Of a stretch of 9,677 nucleotides of DNA, positions 1 through 6,908 are shown piece after piece. Within the stretch, counting starts at the first letter, position 1. The number at the start of each line of letters is the position of its first letter. Position numbers and translations under genes: made by a program. This stretch comes from an uncultured Oscillospiraceae bacterium (GTDB lineage Bacteria; Bacillota; Clostridia; Oscillospirales; Oscillospiraceae). The notes below the pieces were generated by a model. The model had not been told where the DNA came from and made no database searches. It saw only the letters and a list, made by a program, of their open reading frames with translations. The DNA lies in assembly GCA_958438185.1 (NCBI GenBank), contig CAUBQU010000032.1, forward strand, positions 1-9,677, written 5' to 3'.

Positions 1-1188
1 GGACCGGCACACCGGCATTCTTGAGCGCGCGGGAGACCTGGTATTTCTCCGTGTCGTACCGGCAGCAGAATTTCAAGCTGCAGTCGATGACGCCGTCGAC
101 CTTGTATTCCTCATCCATGCGCAGAATATCGTCGATGCGGCCCGTGTTCGGCGTGAAGCAGGTGCAGTTCGTCTTCATGTACCGCTCGGAAAGCGCCATA
201 AACTGCTCATCAAGCGTCGTCTTGCTCTCGTCGACCAGGTTCTCGAAATACCGCGTCCCGGTGCACATCTCCTCGCAGACGACGGCGGCGCCGCTGGTCT
301 CGATGAAATTGTGCAGCTTCCAGTTGGGCACAGCCATCGGCGTGCCGGTGACGAGAATGCGCTTCGTGCCCGCGGGAACGAAGCGCACATGGTCGCGGAT
401 GCGCTGTTCCAGCTCGTCGGCCAGCCGGTTGCACATCTGGGCGCAGCGGGCGGGGTCGTCGAAGAACGAGATCTGCATCATGAGGAGCGCGTCGCGGCCG
501 GAGATCGGCAAGTATTCGGACTTGCGGCAGTCATAGACCCGCTGCAGCGCCTTACGCTTCTCATTGGCAAGTTGAATGGCCTCTCCCAGCTTTTTCGGGG
601 TGATCTGATTGCCGGTAAAGTCCTCGACGCGCTTTGCAAACGCGGCGATCTCCTGCTTCCACTTGAGGATATCCTCCGGGCGCTTCATCTGCGGCACGTC
701 CATCACGTACATGGGCACGTCCTCGCCGAGGATCTCATAGGCCTTCTTTTGCCGTCGCAGGTCGTCTCGCCGACGTACATATCCGCAATGCGGAAGAACG
801 GACAGGTCCGGCCGAGCCGCGCACCGACAGACGCCTTGATGAGGGGACATGTGCTCTTTGGCAGGACCGCCTCGCCGCCCGGCACCCAGAACTGCGAGCC
901 GCCGCACAGGCCGGTCACGATGCCGTTTGCCGCCAGGATGATCTCGTCCGGGACATAGACGCAGAACGTGCCGAACACCTTGCGGCCCTTCTTCTGCTCC
1001 TCGATCAACTCCGCCGGGCGGATGCCGTGGACCTCGGAGATCACGAGATCCCAAAAATCCATCGCCTTCGGGCGATTCTACTGCGACAGGAAGACATCTT
1101 CCACCGCGGTCGGCAGCACCTGACAGAGGGTATCGTGGCTCTCCAGGTCCATCCCGAGATCGTTCCACATCTGAACATAATCGGACAT
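1..1188 (-). pseudogene. Double-cubane-cluster anaerobic reductase (2-hydroxyacyl-CoA dehydratase superfamily), interrupted and 3'-partial
   Basis: Family role: these proteins carry an Fe-S double-cubane cluster and reduce small substrates after ATP-driven electron transfer from a partner activase. The relative from Carboxydothermus hydrogenoformans is characterised; many others are of unknown substrate. The ATG at 1188 has a GGAG box 7 bases upstream. Frame 1 gives 36 residues, then TAG at 1080-1078. The same frame continues with NRPKAMDFWD, GTFCVYVPDE, GLCGGSQFW, TCPLIK, RTCPFF and ETTCDGK. After the AAA codon at 750-748 the family sequence resumes one base out of phase (KKAYEILGEDVPMYVMD, later EEMCTGTRYFEN, NCTCFTPN, KFCCRY) and stays open to base 1. 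Restoring one A in the run complementary to 747-750 repairs the frame. The cysteines expected for cluster binding are all still visible (repaired residues 76, 95, 114, 129, 144 and in the distal part). Two lesions in otherwise well-kept sequence suggest recent inactivation; an assembly error, at least for the homopolymer, is possible. Start lies 30 bases after the NifS-like gene, so it is co-transcribed. Confidence 0.85.
1061..1076 (-). other. Small hairpin directly after the in-frame TAG
   Basis: ATCGCC and GGCGAT form a perfect 6-bp stem with a CGAA loop on the minus strand (TTCG on the plus strand), starting one base after the in-frame TAG of the reductase gene. It lies inside sequence encoding the conserved-looking NRPKAMD stretch, so it may be a by-product of codon choice. 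No function is shown. Confidence 0.3.
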
Positions 1189-1218
1189 AATACTTCTCCA
1201 TTTCTATATAAAATTCTA

Positions 1219-2358
1219 TTAAGTTTTCACCGCCAGCGCCTGCACGGCGCGGATGGCGGCGTCAATTTCCGCTTCTGTGTTGAAATACGAAAAGCTGAAG
1301 CGTACCGCGCCCTGCGCCGTCGTCCCAAGGGCCTCATGCATTCGCGGGGCGCAGTGCGCGCCGGGCCTGGTCGCAATGTCGTACGACGTGAACAGCACGT
1401 CTGATACCTCGGCAGAATCGTAAGCGCCAATATTCAAGGCGACGATGGCGGCGCGCTCTTGTGACGAAAAATCGCCGTAGATCGTGACGCCGGGGATCTC
1501 GCGCACGGCAGTCACAAACCGGCGCATCAAAGACTGCTCTCGCGCGCCGATGGCCGCTGGCCCCTGCGCCAGGATAAAATCCAGCGCCGCGCCCAGCCCG
1601 GCGATCCCGTGGCTGTTCAGCGTCCCAGCCTCCAGCCGCGTGGGATAGGCCCGCGGCTGGCCCTTATCATAAGAATGCACGCCCGTCCCGCCGCGCAGCA
1701 GCGAATAAATCTCCACGCCAGGCCGGATGCAAAGGCCCCCCGTCCCCTGCGGGCCCATCAGCCCCTTGTGGCCGGTGAAGCAGAGGACGTCGATGCTCAT
1801 TTTCTGCATATCGATGGGAATCGACCCCGCCGTCTGGGACGCGTCGACGATCAAAAGTGCGCCGTGCGCCCGCGCCATGCGGCCGATGCGCGTAAGATCC
1901 AGCAGGTTCCCCGTCAGATTGGACGCGTGGGTGCAGACGACAGCCTTCGTATTGCTTCGGAACAATGATGCAAACTCTTCGTAGTAAAGATTCCCCTGCC
2001 GGTCTGCCGGGACGAAATCGACCATGACGCCCCGCTCCTGCAGATCATACAGCGGCCGCAGGACAGAGTTATGCTCCAGATCTGTGGAAATCACATGGTC
2101 GCCCGGCGAGAGAAGGCCATAGAGGGCAGTATTCAGCGCCTGGGTGGCGTTGGCAGTAAAGACGACATGGTCTGCCCGCGGGCAGGAAAAGAGCTTTGCC
2201 AGGTTCTGCCTCGTCATAAACACCGTCTGCGCGGCGGAAATCGAGACGCTGTGGGTCCCGCGGGCGGCGTTTCCGGCGGTCAGGATCGCCGTCTTGACCG
2301 CTTCTGCGACCTCCGGCGGTTTTTTCAGTGTCGTCGCTGCATTATCCAGATAGATCAT
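1219..2358 (-). CDS. NifS-like cysteine desulfurase, class V aminotransferase fold (EF2568-type family)
   Basis: Predicted PLP enzyme of 379 residues, cytosolic, which would release sulfur (or selenium) from cysteine (or selenocysteine). Seen: MIYLDNAATT at the N terminus, typical of the family; H96 and D172 in the cofactor pocket (LEHNS, VDASQ); Schiff-base lysine K198 in TGHKG; and candidate catalytic C336 in GAHCAP, followed by the C-terminal VRFSFSYFNTE block. The start at 2358 is chosen because it opens on the conserved N terminus, has GGGAGGG upstream, and forms an ATGA overlap with the activase stop; a longer frame to 2421 would add 21 arginine-rich residues lying inside the activase gene. 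The length is normal and nothing is missing. Lying between an activase and a cluster-bearing reductase, it may supply sulfur to that reductase's cluster, or work in selenium metabolism, where some relatives of this group occur; both roles are inference. It ends in TAA, while the other complete genes end in TGA. Confidence 0.9.
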   Translation of the reverse strand: MIYLDNAATTLKKPPEVAEAVKTAILTAGNAARGTHSVSISAAQTVFMTRQNLAKLFSCPRADHVVFTANATQALNTALYGLLSPGDHVISTDLEHNSVLRPLYDLQERGVMVDFVPADRQGNLYYEEFASLFRSNTKAVVCTHASNLTGNLLDLTRIGRMARAHGALLIVDASQTAGSIPIDMQKMSIDVLCFTGHKGLMGPQGTGGLCIRPGVEIYSLLRGGTGVHSYDKGQPRAYPTRLEAGTLNSHGIAGLGAALDFILAQGPAAIGAREQSLMRRFVTAVREIPGVTIYGDFSSQERAAIVALNIGAYDSAEVSDVLFTSYDIATRPGAHCAPRMHEALGTTAQGAVRFSFSYFNTEAEIDAAIRAVQALAVKT

Positions 2359-3122
2359 TCTGTCCGCCCTCCCGCTAGGAGCGCCGCGCCCAAGGCCCCG
2401 GCGTAGCGCCCGTCCGGGCAAGTCAGGACCGGGCGCTTCAGCGCAGCGGCCAGCGCATCCACCAGGACCTGCGCCTCGCAGAGCCCGCCGGTCAGGCAGA
2501 CCGGGCCGCTGGGCGGCAGCAAGCGCGCCGCCTGGGCGGCGACCTTGGTCACGATGGAGTCGACGACTGCATAGGCAATATTCTCCTTCGCCTCGCCGCG
2601 CCCAATGAGACTGATGACCTCAGACTCGGCAAAAACCGTGCACATGGAGCTGATATGTACCCCGCCGCTGTGGGCGGCCAGCGTATAGAGCTGCGTCGGT
2701 GCAAGGCCCAGGGTACTGGCCATAACATCCAGAAAGCGGCCCGTCCCCGCGGAGCATTTGTCGTTCATCAAAAAATCTGCAACGCGGCCATTGACCACCT
2801 GGATGATCTTCGTGTCCTGGCCGCCAATGTCAATGACGGTCAGCGTTTTTTCCCCATAGAGCGCGCATGCACCGCGGGCGTGACAGGTGATCTCTGTGAT
2901 CTGCCGGTCCGCGTAGGGCACGCAAATGCGGCCATAGCCCGTCGCCGCGACGCTGGCCTGCGGGAGAAGGCCAGCAAGCTGCCCTTCGATCTGCTGGGCC
3001 GTATCGGCGCTGCTCCAGCCCGTCGGCAGGACGAGCCGCCGCGCAATCGCCCCGGACGGCTCCAGCACGACGGCCTTCGCGCAGGTCGAGCCGATATCAA
3101 TTCCAATCGCATATTGTTTCAT
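2355..3122 (-). CDS. ATP-dependent [4Fe-4S] activase (BcrAD/BadFG/HgdC family)
   Basis: A 255-residue cytosolic ATPase of the ASKHA fold. Family members form a homodimer bridged by one [4Fe-4S] cluster and use ATP hydrolysis to fire an electron into a dehydratase or double-cubane reductase. Seen: phosphate-1 loop GIDIGSTCAKAVV (residues 7-19), phosphate-2 loop DIGGQD (98-103), two cluster cysteines C123 in NDKCSAGTGRF and C161 in SSMCTVFAESE, then the adenosine-side TGGL motif at 211-214. Length matches the family and no key residue is lost. The ATG at 3122 has GAGG 7 bases upstream; a TTG one codon earlier is possible but less likely. The start shares one base with the stop of a possible small ORF (TGATG), and the stop overlaps the NifS-like gene by 4 bases. 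Its natural partner is the interrupted reductase at the left edge; with that gene broken, the activase may be idle or serve another reductase in the genome. Confidence 0.93.
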   Translation of the reverse strand: MKQYAIGIDIGSTCAKAVVLEPSGAIARRLVLPTGWSSADTAQQIEGQLAGLLPQASVAATGYGRICVPYADRQITEITCHARGACALYGEKTLTVIDIGGQDTKIIQVVNGRVADFLMNDKCSAGTGRFLDVMASTLGLAPTQLYTLAAHSGGVHISSMCTVFAESEVISLIGRGEAKENIAYAVVDSIVTKVAAQAARLLPPSGPVCLTGGLCEAQVLVDALAAALKRPVLTCPDGRYAGALGAALLAGGRTE

Positions 3123-3223
3123 CAAAATTCCTCACGATCCCAGGCATACAGCGCCCCCGCTCCCCTGCCGCTGGCCACCACGGCCGATAGCACGCAGCCA
3201 AGCACTGCCCAGGCTCCTATCAA
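3122..3223 (-). CDS. Possible small hydrophobic leader peptide of 33 residues (unrecognised)
   Basis: I do not recognise this product. From a TTG at 3223 the frame reads a hydrophobic stretch (LIGAWAVLGCVLSAVVASG) that could span a membrane once, then a short tail ending WDREEF. Arguments for coding: G+C rises abruptly exactly where this frame begins, while the DNA upstream is AT-rich; the stop overlaps the activase ATG as TGATG, a common coupling arrangement; and the frame starts about 40 bases after a TATAAT box. Arguments against: no ATG, and the GGAG box is only 4 bases from the TTG. The frame is open upstream to a TAA at 3262-3260 and would add basic residues (KDIRRN) if a non-standard start such as ATT at 3250 were used. 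It could be a leader peptide, a membrane microprotein, or the remnant of a larger gene. Confidence 0.35.
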   Translation of the reverse strand: MIGAWAVLGCVLSAVVASGRGAGALYAWDREEF

Positions 3224-3261
3224 GTTTCTCCGTATATCTTTTAAAAGAATATCGCGTTTTT

Positions 3262-3267
3262 ATTATA
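3262..3267 (-). promoter_or_regulatory. Putative -10 box (TATAAT) for the activase cassette
   Basis: A perfect TATAAT on the minus strand, in the only AT-rich stretch before the activase cassette, 39 bases before the possible TTG start and 140 before the activase ATG. There is no good -35 hexamer at 16-18 bases (AACAGT at 17), so it is either activator-dependent or a chance match in AT-rich DNA. Confidence 0.4.
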
Positions 3268-3286
3268 AAAAATCCCGTCCAGCAAC

Positions 3287-3302
3287 TGTTTTTTAAAAAA
3301 CA
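3287..3302. promoter_or_regulatory. Perfect 16-bp palindrome, candidate operator
   Basis: TGTTTTTTAAAAAACA is fully self-complementary and covers the place where the -35 element of the TATAAT promoter should be, which suits a dimeric regulator. Its A/T-run composition also makes chance more likely, and no regulator gene lies in the window. Confidence 0.3.
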
Positions 3303-3325
3303 CTTACAGAAATTCCGCACGGCAT

Positions 3326-3344
3326 TTTGTCTATTTTTGACAAA
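3326..3344. promoter_or_regulatory. Inverted repeat TTTGTC-N7-GACAAA, candidate regulator site
   Basis: Two perfect 6-base arms separated by TATTTTT, about 60 bases upstream of the TATAAT box. The right arm gives a TTGACA on the plus strand, but no plus-strand gene or convincing -10 follows. It may be an operator for the activase cassette; no known regulator is matched with confidence. Confidence 0.25.
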
Positions 3345-3369
3345 GCAGGCCGCAAAATCCAATAAATAA

Positions 3370-3399
3370 CGCCCGCTGCGGATTATTTCGCAGCGGGCG
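3370..3399 (-). terminator. Intrinsic terminator of the transporter operon
   Basis: An 11-bp perfect GC-rich stem (3370-3380 with 3389-3399) around the 8-base loop at 3381-3388, 11 bases past the stop of the last transporter gene. On the minus strand it is followed by TTATTTATTGGATTTT, an imperfect T-rich tail. The plus-strand side has no T run, so it acts in the minus direction and separates the transporter operon from the activase cassette. Confidence 0.85.
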
Positions 3400-3410
3400 C
3401 TTTGGTGCGA

Positions 3411-5150
3411 TCAGGATTTTAGTTTCCAGCTGACCACCTGCTGGCGGTTGCTGATAAACTGGTGGTAGATGCCGTCTTGGGTCATGAGCGCGTCGTGGGT
3501 GCCGCGCTGGACGATCTGGCTTTTGTCTACCACGAAGATCTGGTCGGCATGGCGGACGGTTTTGAGCCGGTGGGCGATCAGGATGACAGTCTTTTCCCGC
3601 GTCAGCGCTTCGATGGCTGCCATCAGCGCCTCCTCGTTTTCCGGGTCGACATTGGCCGTGGCTTCGTCCAGAATGATGATCGGCGCGTCCTTCAGGATGG
3701 CCCGGGCGATGGAGAGCCGCTGGCGCTCGCCGCCGGAGAGCGTGCCGCCCGCCTCACCGAGGACAGTTTCATAGCCCTGCGGGAGCTTCTGGATAAAATC
3801 GTGGCAGCGGGCCTGTTTCGCAGCCGCGAGCACGGCTTCCATCGGCGCGTCCGGCTGGCCGAAGCGAATGTTATTGGCAACGGTATCATGGAACAGATAG
3901 ACATTCTGGAACACAAAGCTGAAATTCTGCATCAGGCTGTCCATATCGTATGCCCGCACATCGTGCCCGCCCAGCGTCACGCGCCCACTGTCCACATCCC
4001 AAAAGCGGGAGAGTAGATGGCAAAGCGTCGTCTTGCCGCTGCCGGAGGGGCCGATGATGGCGGCCGTCGTCCGTTCGGGGATCTCCAGCGAGAGATCGCG
4101 GATCACCGGCTTTTCGCCGTAGGAGAATCGCAGGTGCTCTGCCCGAAGGTCGCAGCGCTCCGGCTCCAACGCCGCGCCGGAGATCTCCATCGTGGGCAGG
4201 TCCAAAATTTGATTTGCCTGATCGACGCAGGTCTCGACGACCCGCAGCAAACTCGATTGTGTGCCTGCCTGCTCCAGCCCCTCGGTGAGCAGGAAGGCGC
4301 AGATTGAGAGCATGACGCAGTTGAACAGCGCCATATGCCCGCTGGTATAGAGCACAAGGGACAGGGCGACCACGCCCACGTCCATCAGCTTGCTGGCGGC
4401 GTTCTGTGCCAGCATCAGCGGCAGGAGCTTCAGCTCCATCTGCGTATTGGCCTCTACATTTTCTCCAATGGCGTCTTCCAGCCTGCGGTGGTACTCCCCT
4501 GCCAGGCCATAGGACTTCACCTCGGCGATCCCCTGGATAAACTCCAGCACCTGCTCGACCACCGCCGTATCACCAGCCAGCTTCCGGCGCGTCGTTTTTT
4601 CTGACCTGCGCTGCAGCGCGCGATTGATTAGGCCGTAGCCCAGCAGACCCGCAAGGAGCAGCAGCCCCACGCGCCAGTCAAAGGCAAACACCGCCAGCGT
4701 CATGACCGCCGTGGAGAACAGGCCCTCGGTGACGAGCATGACGACGCGGGTGGACACACCGGAGAGGTTATCCATCGTGTTCGTCGTGACGGATGTGATG
4801 GCCCCCAGGCTGTTTTCATTGAAATAGCCCATGGGCAGATAGCGCAGATGCTCGGCGATCTGCACCCGCTTCTGGGCGGTCGTGCGGTAACCGGCGTCTG
4901 TCTGCAAGGCCGTGGCCCGGTATTTGAGCAGAGACGCGCCGAGGACAGAGCTCAGCATGAGCGCAAGGGAAGGCAAAATCGCCTGCACCGTCACGCCCCC
5001 GGATAGGATCGCCTGCAGCAGAACGCCGATGGCCGGGATCTTAAGCGCCGCGCACAGCGCCGCCAGAACACCGAGGACAATGGACCGGTAAAATTCTCCC
5101 CGCTCCCGCGCATCACAAAACCGGAAAAATTTTCTCAAAATTTCAAGCAA
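3411..5150 (-). CDS. ABC half-transporter, membrane domain fused to ATPase (second of a heterodimeric pair)
   Basis: Type IV (exporter-fold) half-transporter of 579 residues with an N-terminal membrane domain (about 20-310) and a C-terminal ATPase. Seen: Walker A GPSGSGKT at 367-374, Q-loop Q415 in FVFQN, signature LSGGERQ at 471-477, Walker B IIILDEA at 491-497 with E496, D-loop region NVDPENE, and switch H527. All catalytic positions are consensus, so the half-site is not degenerate. I chose the TTG at 5150: GGAGGT lies 7 bases upstream and the start overlaps the previous gene's stop by 8 bases (TTGCTTGA). ATG at 5174 (8 more residues) or 5267 (39 more, arginine-rich) lack a ribosome site. 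It probably pairs with the preceding half-transporter. Siderophore importers such as YbtPQ and IrtAB share this fold, so the direction of transport is open. The substrate is unknown. Confidence 0.93.
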   Translation of the reverse strand: MLEILRKFFRFCDARERGEFYRSIVLGVLAALCAALKIPAIGVLLQAILSGGVTVQAILPSLALMLSSVLGASLLKYRATALQTDAGYRTTAQKRVQIAEHLRYLPMGYFNENSLGAITSVTTNTMDNLSGVSTRVVMLVTEGLFSTAVMTLAVFAFDWRVGLLLLAGLLGYGLINRALQRRSEKTTRRKLAGDTAVVEQVLEFIQGIAEVKSYGLAGEYHRRLEDAIGENVEANTQMELKLLPLMLAQNAASKLMDVGVVALSLVLYTSGHMALFNCVMLSICAFLLTEGLEQAGTQSSLLRVVETCVDQANQILDLPTMEISGAALEPERCDLRAEHLRFSYGEKPVIRDLSLEIPERTTAAIIGPSGSGKTTLCHLLSRFWDVDSGRVTLGGHDVRAYDMDSLMQNFSFVFQNVYLFHDTVANNIRFGQPDAPMEAVLAAAKQARCHDFIQKLPQGYETVLGEAGGTLSGGERQRLSIARAILKDAPIIILDEATANVDPENEEALMAAIEALTREKTVILIAHRLKTVRHADQIFVVDKSQIVQRGTHDALMTQDGIYHQFISNRQQVVSWKLKS

Positions 5151-6903
5151 GCTCCCCACCTCCTTCCACGCCATCGCGGGACGCGACATGCGCGCACCAA
5201 AGCCGCTGGTACAGCGGGCAAGTCTGCAGCAGTTCTGCCTGCGTTCCCGCCGCCTCGACGCGGCCATCGTTGACCACGACGATCAGGTCGGCATCCACAA
5301 TGGTGGAAAGCCGGTGGGCGATGACGAGCAGCGTCCTGCCCCGCACGAGCCGCGCGATGCTCTCCTGCAGAAGGGCTTCGTTCTCCGGGTCGGTGTAGGC
5401 CGTGGCCTCGTCCAGAATGACGATGGGGGCATTTTTCAGCATCGCCCGGGCGATGCAAATGCGCTGCCGTTCGCCCCCGGAAAGATGCCCGCCGCCACTG
5501 CCGACCTCGGTCTCAAAGCCGTTTTCCAGGCCTTGGATAAAGTCATAACAGCCGCAGTCACGGGCGGCCTGCTCGACCTCGGCATCCGTCGCGTCCGGCT
5601 TGCCTATGCGGATATTCTCCCGCACCGTCCCGGAAAACAGGAAATTCTCCTGCGACACATAGGCGACAAGCCGGTGAGAATGCCGGGGGCAGAGCGCGCG
5701 GATATCCACGCCCCCGACGCAAATGCTGCCGCGGTCCACATCCCAGAACGAGGCGATCAGCTTTGCAATGGTCGATTTCCCGCTGCCGGACGGCCCCACC
5801 AGGGCGTTCACCGTGCCTTCCCGGAAGGTCAGGTCGATCCCGTGGAGGACCTCCGCATCCCGGTAACCAAAATGCACACCCCGCAGCGTCACGGTGCTGT
5901 TGGCAGGTGTCTGGGCGTCCGTCTCCGGGCGCGGCAGCTCTGGGGCAGTCAGGATCTCCGTCACCTGTGAGACAATGGTGCCGACCCTGGCCAGATCGTC
6001 GGTAAACTTCATGCAGCCGAGAATCGGCGTGATGAGCCCCATGGAGACGAGGACGACGAGGAGAAATGTATCCGGCGCTAAGCTCCCGCTTTTCAAAAGC
6101 CACCCGCCGATGGGCAGCACGGCCAGGAGCGTCGCGGGCATAATATTCATGGCAAAGGTGAAATAGAAATTGCTCTTGTTCATCCAGTCGATGTAACTCT
6201 GGGCGCATTGCTTGGCGGCAGTCACAAATTTTTCGTAACTGCTTTTCGCCTTGCCGAAGACCTTGATGACCTCGATCCCGCCGATGTACTCCACCGCCGT
6301 ATCGTTGAGGGTATTCGTCGCCGCCACGGTGCGCTCGTAATTTTTCTTGTACCCCGCCATCATCAGTCCGAAGAAGACCATGCCCAGTGGGAACGTGAGC
6401 AGCGAAGCCAGCGCCATCCGCCAGTCAAGCGCCAGTAGATAGCCAAACGTCGCCAGGACGACAACGGCATTGCTGCTCATCTCCGGCAGGACATGCGCCA
6501 GCGTCGGTTCAATGCTGTCCACCCGCTCGACCAGGATATTTTTCAGTTCTCCAGACCCCTTGGTCTGCACATCGCCCAGGGGCATCCGGACAAGCTTGGC
6601 CAGGCACTGCTTGCGGATATTGCCCAGCACCGCGAAGGTCGCCTGATGCGACTGCGCCGTGGAAAGTGCATGACAGAGCACCCGCACGCCCCAGAACGCC
6701 GCCATCAGGGCGCAATCCAGCAAATACCCGGCAAGCGCCCGGTCCCCCGCCAGCAGCTTGCCGATGACCCGTGCCATCACAAAATACGGCAGGATCTGAA
6801 ACGCCGCGCCGATGACGGCAAAGCACACGCTTGCAAGATAACCCGATTTTTTCTGCCCGGCAAAGGTAAAGACCCAGCCGAGCGTCCCTTTCTCTTTTTT
6901 CAC
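5143..6903 (-). CDS. ABC half-transporter, membrane domain fused to ATPase (first of a heterodimeric pair)
   Basis: A 586-residue type IV half-transporter: hydrophobic membrane domain about residues 20-300, then a nucleotide-binding domain. Seen: Walker A GPSGSGKS at 370-377, Q-loop Q418 in YVSQEN, signature LSGGERQ at 474-480, Walker B IVILDEA at 494-500 with E499, AYTDPENE after it, and switch H530 in IAHRLST. All are intact. The GTG at 6903 is chosen because GAGGTGA, overlapping the previous gene's TGA, sits just upstream and gives a 5-base gap; an ATG at 6936 would add 11 residues (28-base overlap) with only a weak GCGGAA ahead of it. It differs clearly in sequence from its downstream partner, as expected for a heterodimer rather than a recent duplication. 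Encoding in the same unit as an ECF module suggests a shared ligand, for example import of a complex by two routes or import coupled to export. That is inference. Confidence 0.93.
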   Translation of the reverse strand: MKKEKGTLGWVFTFAGQKKSGYLASVCFAVIGAAFQILPYFVMARVIGKLLAGDRALAGYLLDCALMAAFWGVRVLCHALSTAQSHQATFAVLGNIRKQCLAKLVRMPLGDVQTKGSGELKNILVERVDSIEPTLAHVLPEMSSNAVVVLATFGYLLALDWRMALASLLTFPLGMVFFGLMMAGYKKNYERTVAATNTLNDTAVEYIGGIEVIKVFGKAKSSYEKFVTAAKQCAQSYIDWMNKSNFYFTFAMNIMPATLLAVLPIGGWLLKSGSLAPDTFLLVVLVSMGLITPILGCMKFTDDLARVGTIVSQVTEILTAPELPRPETDAQTPANSTVTLRGVHFGYRDAEVLHGIDLTFREGTVNALVGPSGSGKSTIAKLIASFWDVDRGSICVGGVDIRALCPRHSHRLVAYVSQENFLFSGTVRENIRIGKPDATDAEVEQAARDCGCYDFIQGLENGFETEVGSGGGHLSGGERQRICIARAMLKNAPIVILDEATAYTDPENEALLQESIARLVRGRTLLVIAHRLSTIVDADLIVVVNDGRVEAAGTQAELLQTCPLYQRLWCAHVASRDGVEGGGELA

Positions 6904-6908
6904 AGCGC

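Larger units (their letters stand above)
3224..3369. other. AT-rich intergenic region between two minus-strand operons
   Basis: A sharp low-G+C island in otherwise GC-rich DNA, downstream of the transporter terminator and upstream of the activase cassette. It contains a TATAAT box, a perfect 16-bp palindrome and a TTTGTC/GACAAA inverted repeat, listed separately. A minus-strand frame from a TTG at 3362 crosses it, but its composition and product look non-coding. I see no RNA gene or riboswitch that I can support. Confidence 0.6.

Noticed and set aside
21..958. Plus-strand open frames over the reductase gene
   Set aside because: They are antisense to the reductase family sequence, overlap one another in different frames and resemble no protein family.
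703..1062. A separate 119-residue gene starting at the ATG at 1062
   Set aside because: Its sequence is the middle of the reductase: family blocks continue upstream of it through the TAG and downstream in another frame. It is a fragment, not an independent gene.
3132..3362. Minus-strand frame of 76 codons across the intergenic region
   Set aside because: It starts at a TTG without a ribosome site, crosses the AT-rich non-coding stretch, gives a Cys/Lys/Phe-rich product without a recognisable motif, and is in a different frame from the better-supported small ORF.
3337..3366. Plus-strand promoter using TTGACA at 3337-3342
   Set aside because: No convincing -10 box at 16-18 bases and no plus-strand gene downstream; the hexamer is better explained as one arm of the inverted repeat.
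5188..5970. Long plus-strand frame of 260 codons, and similar ones at 7035-7907 and 2655-3296
   Set aside because: These lie opposite clear ATPase or activase genes; GC-rich DNA leaves antisense frames open. Their products are rich in Arg, Pro and His and have no motif or ribosome site.
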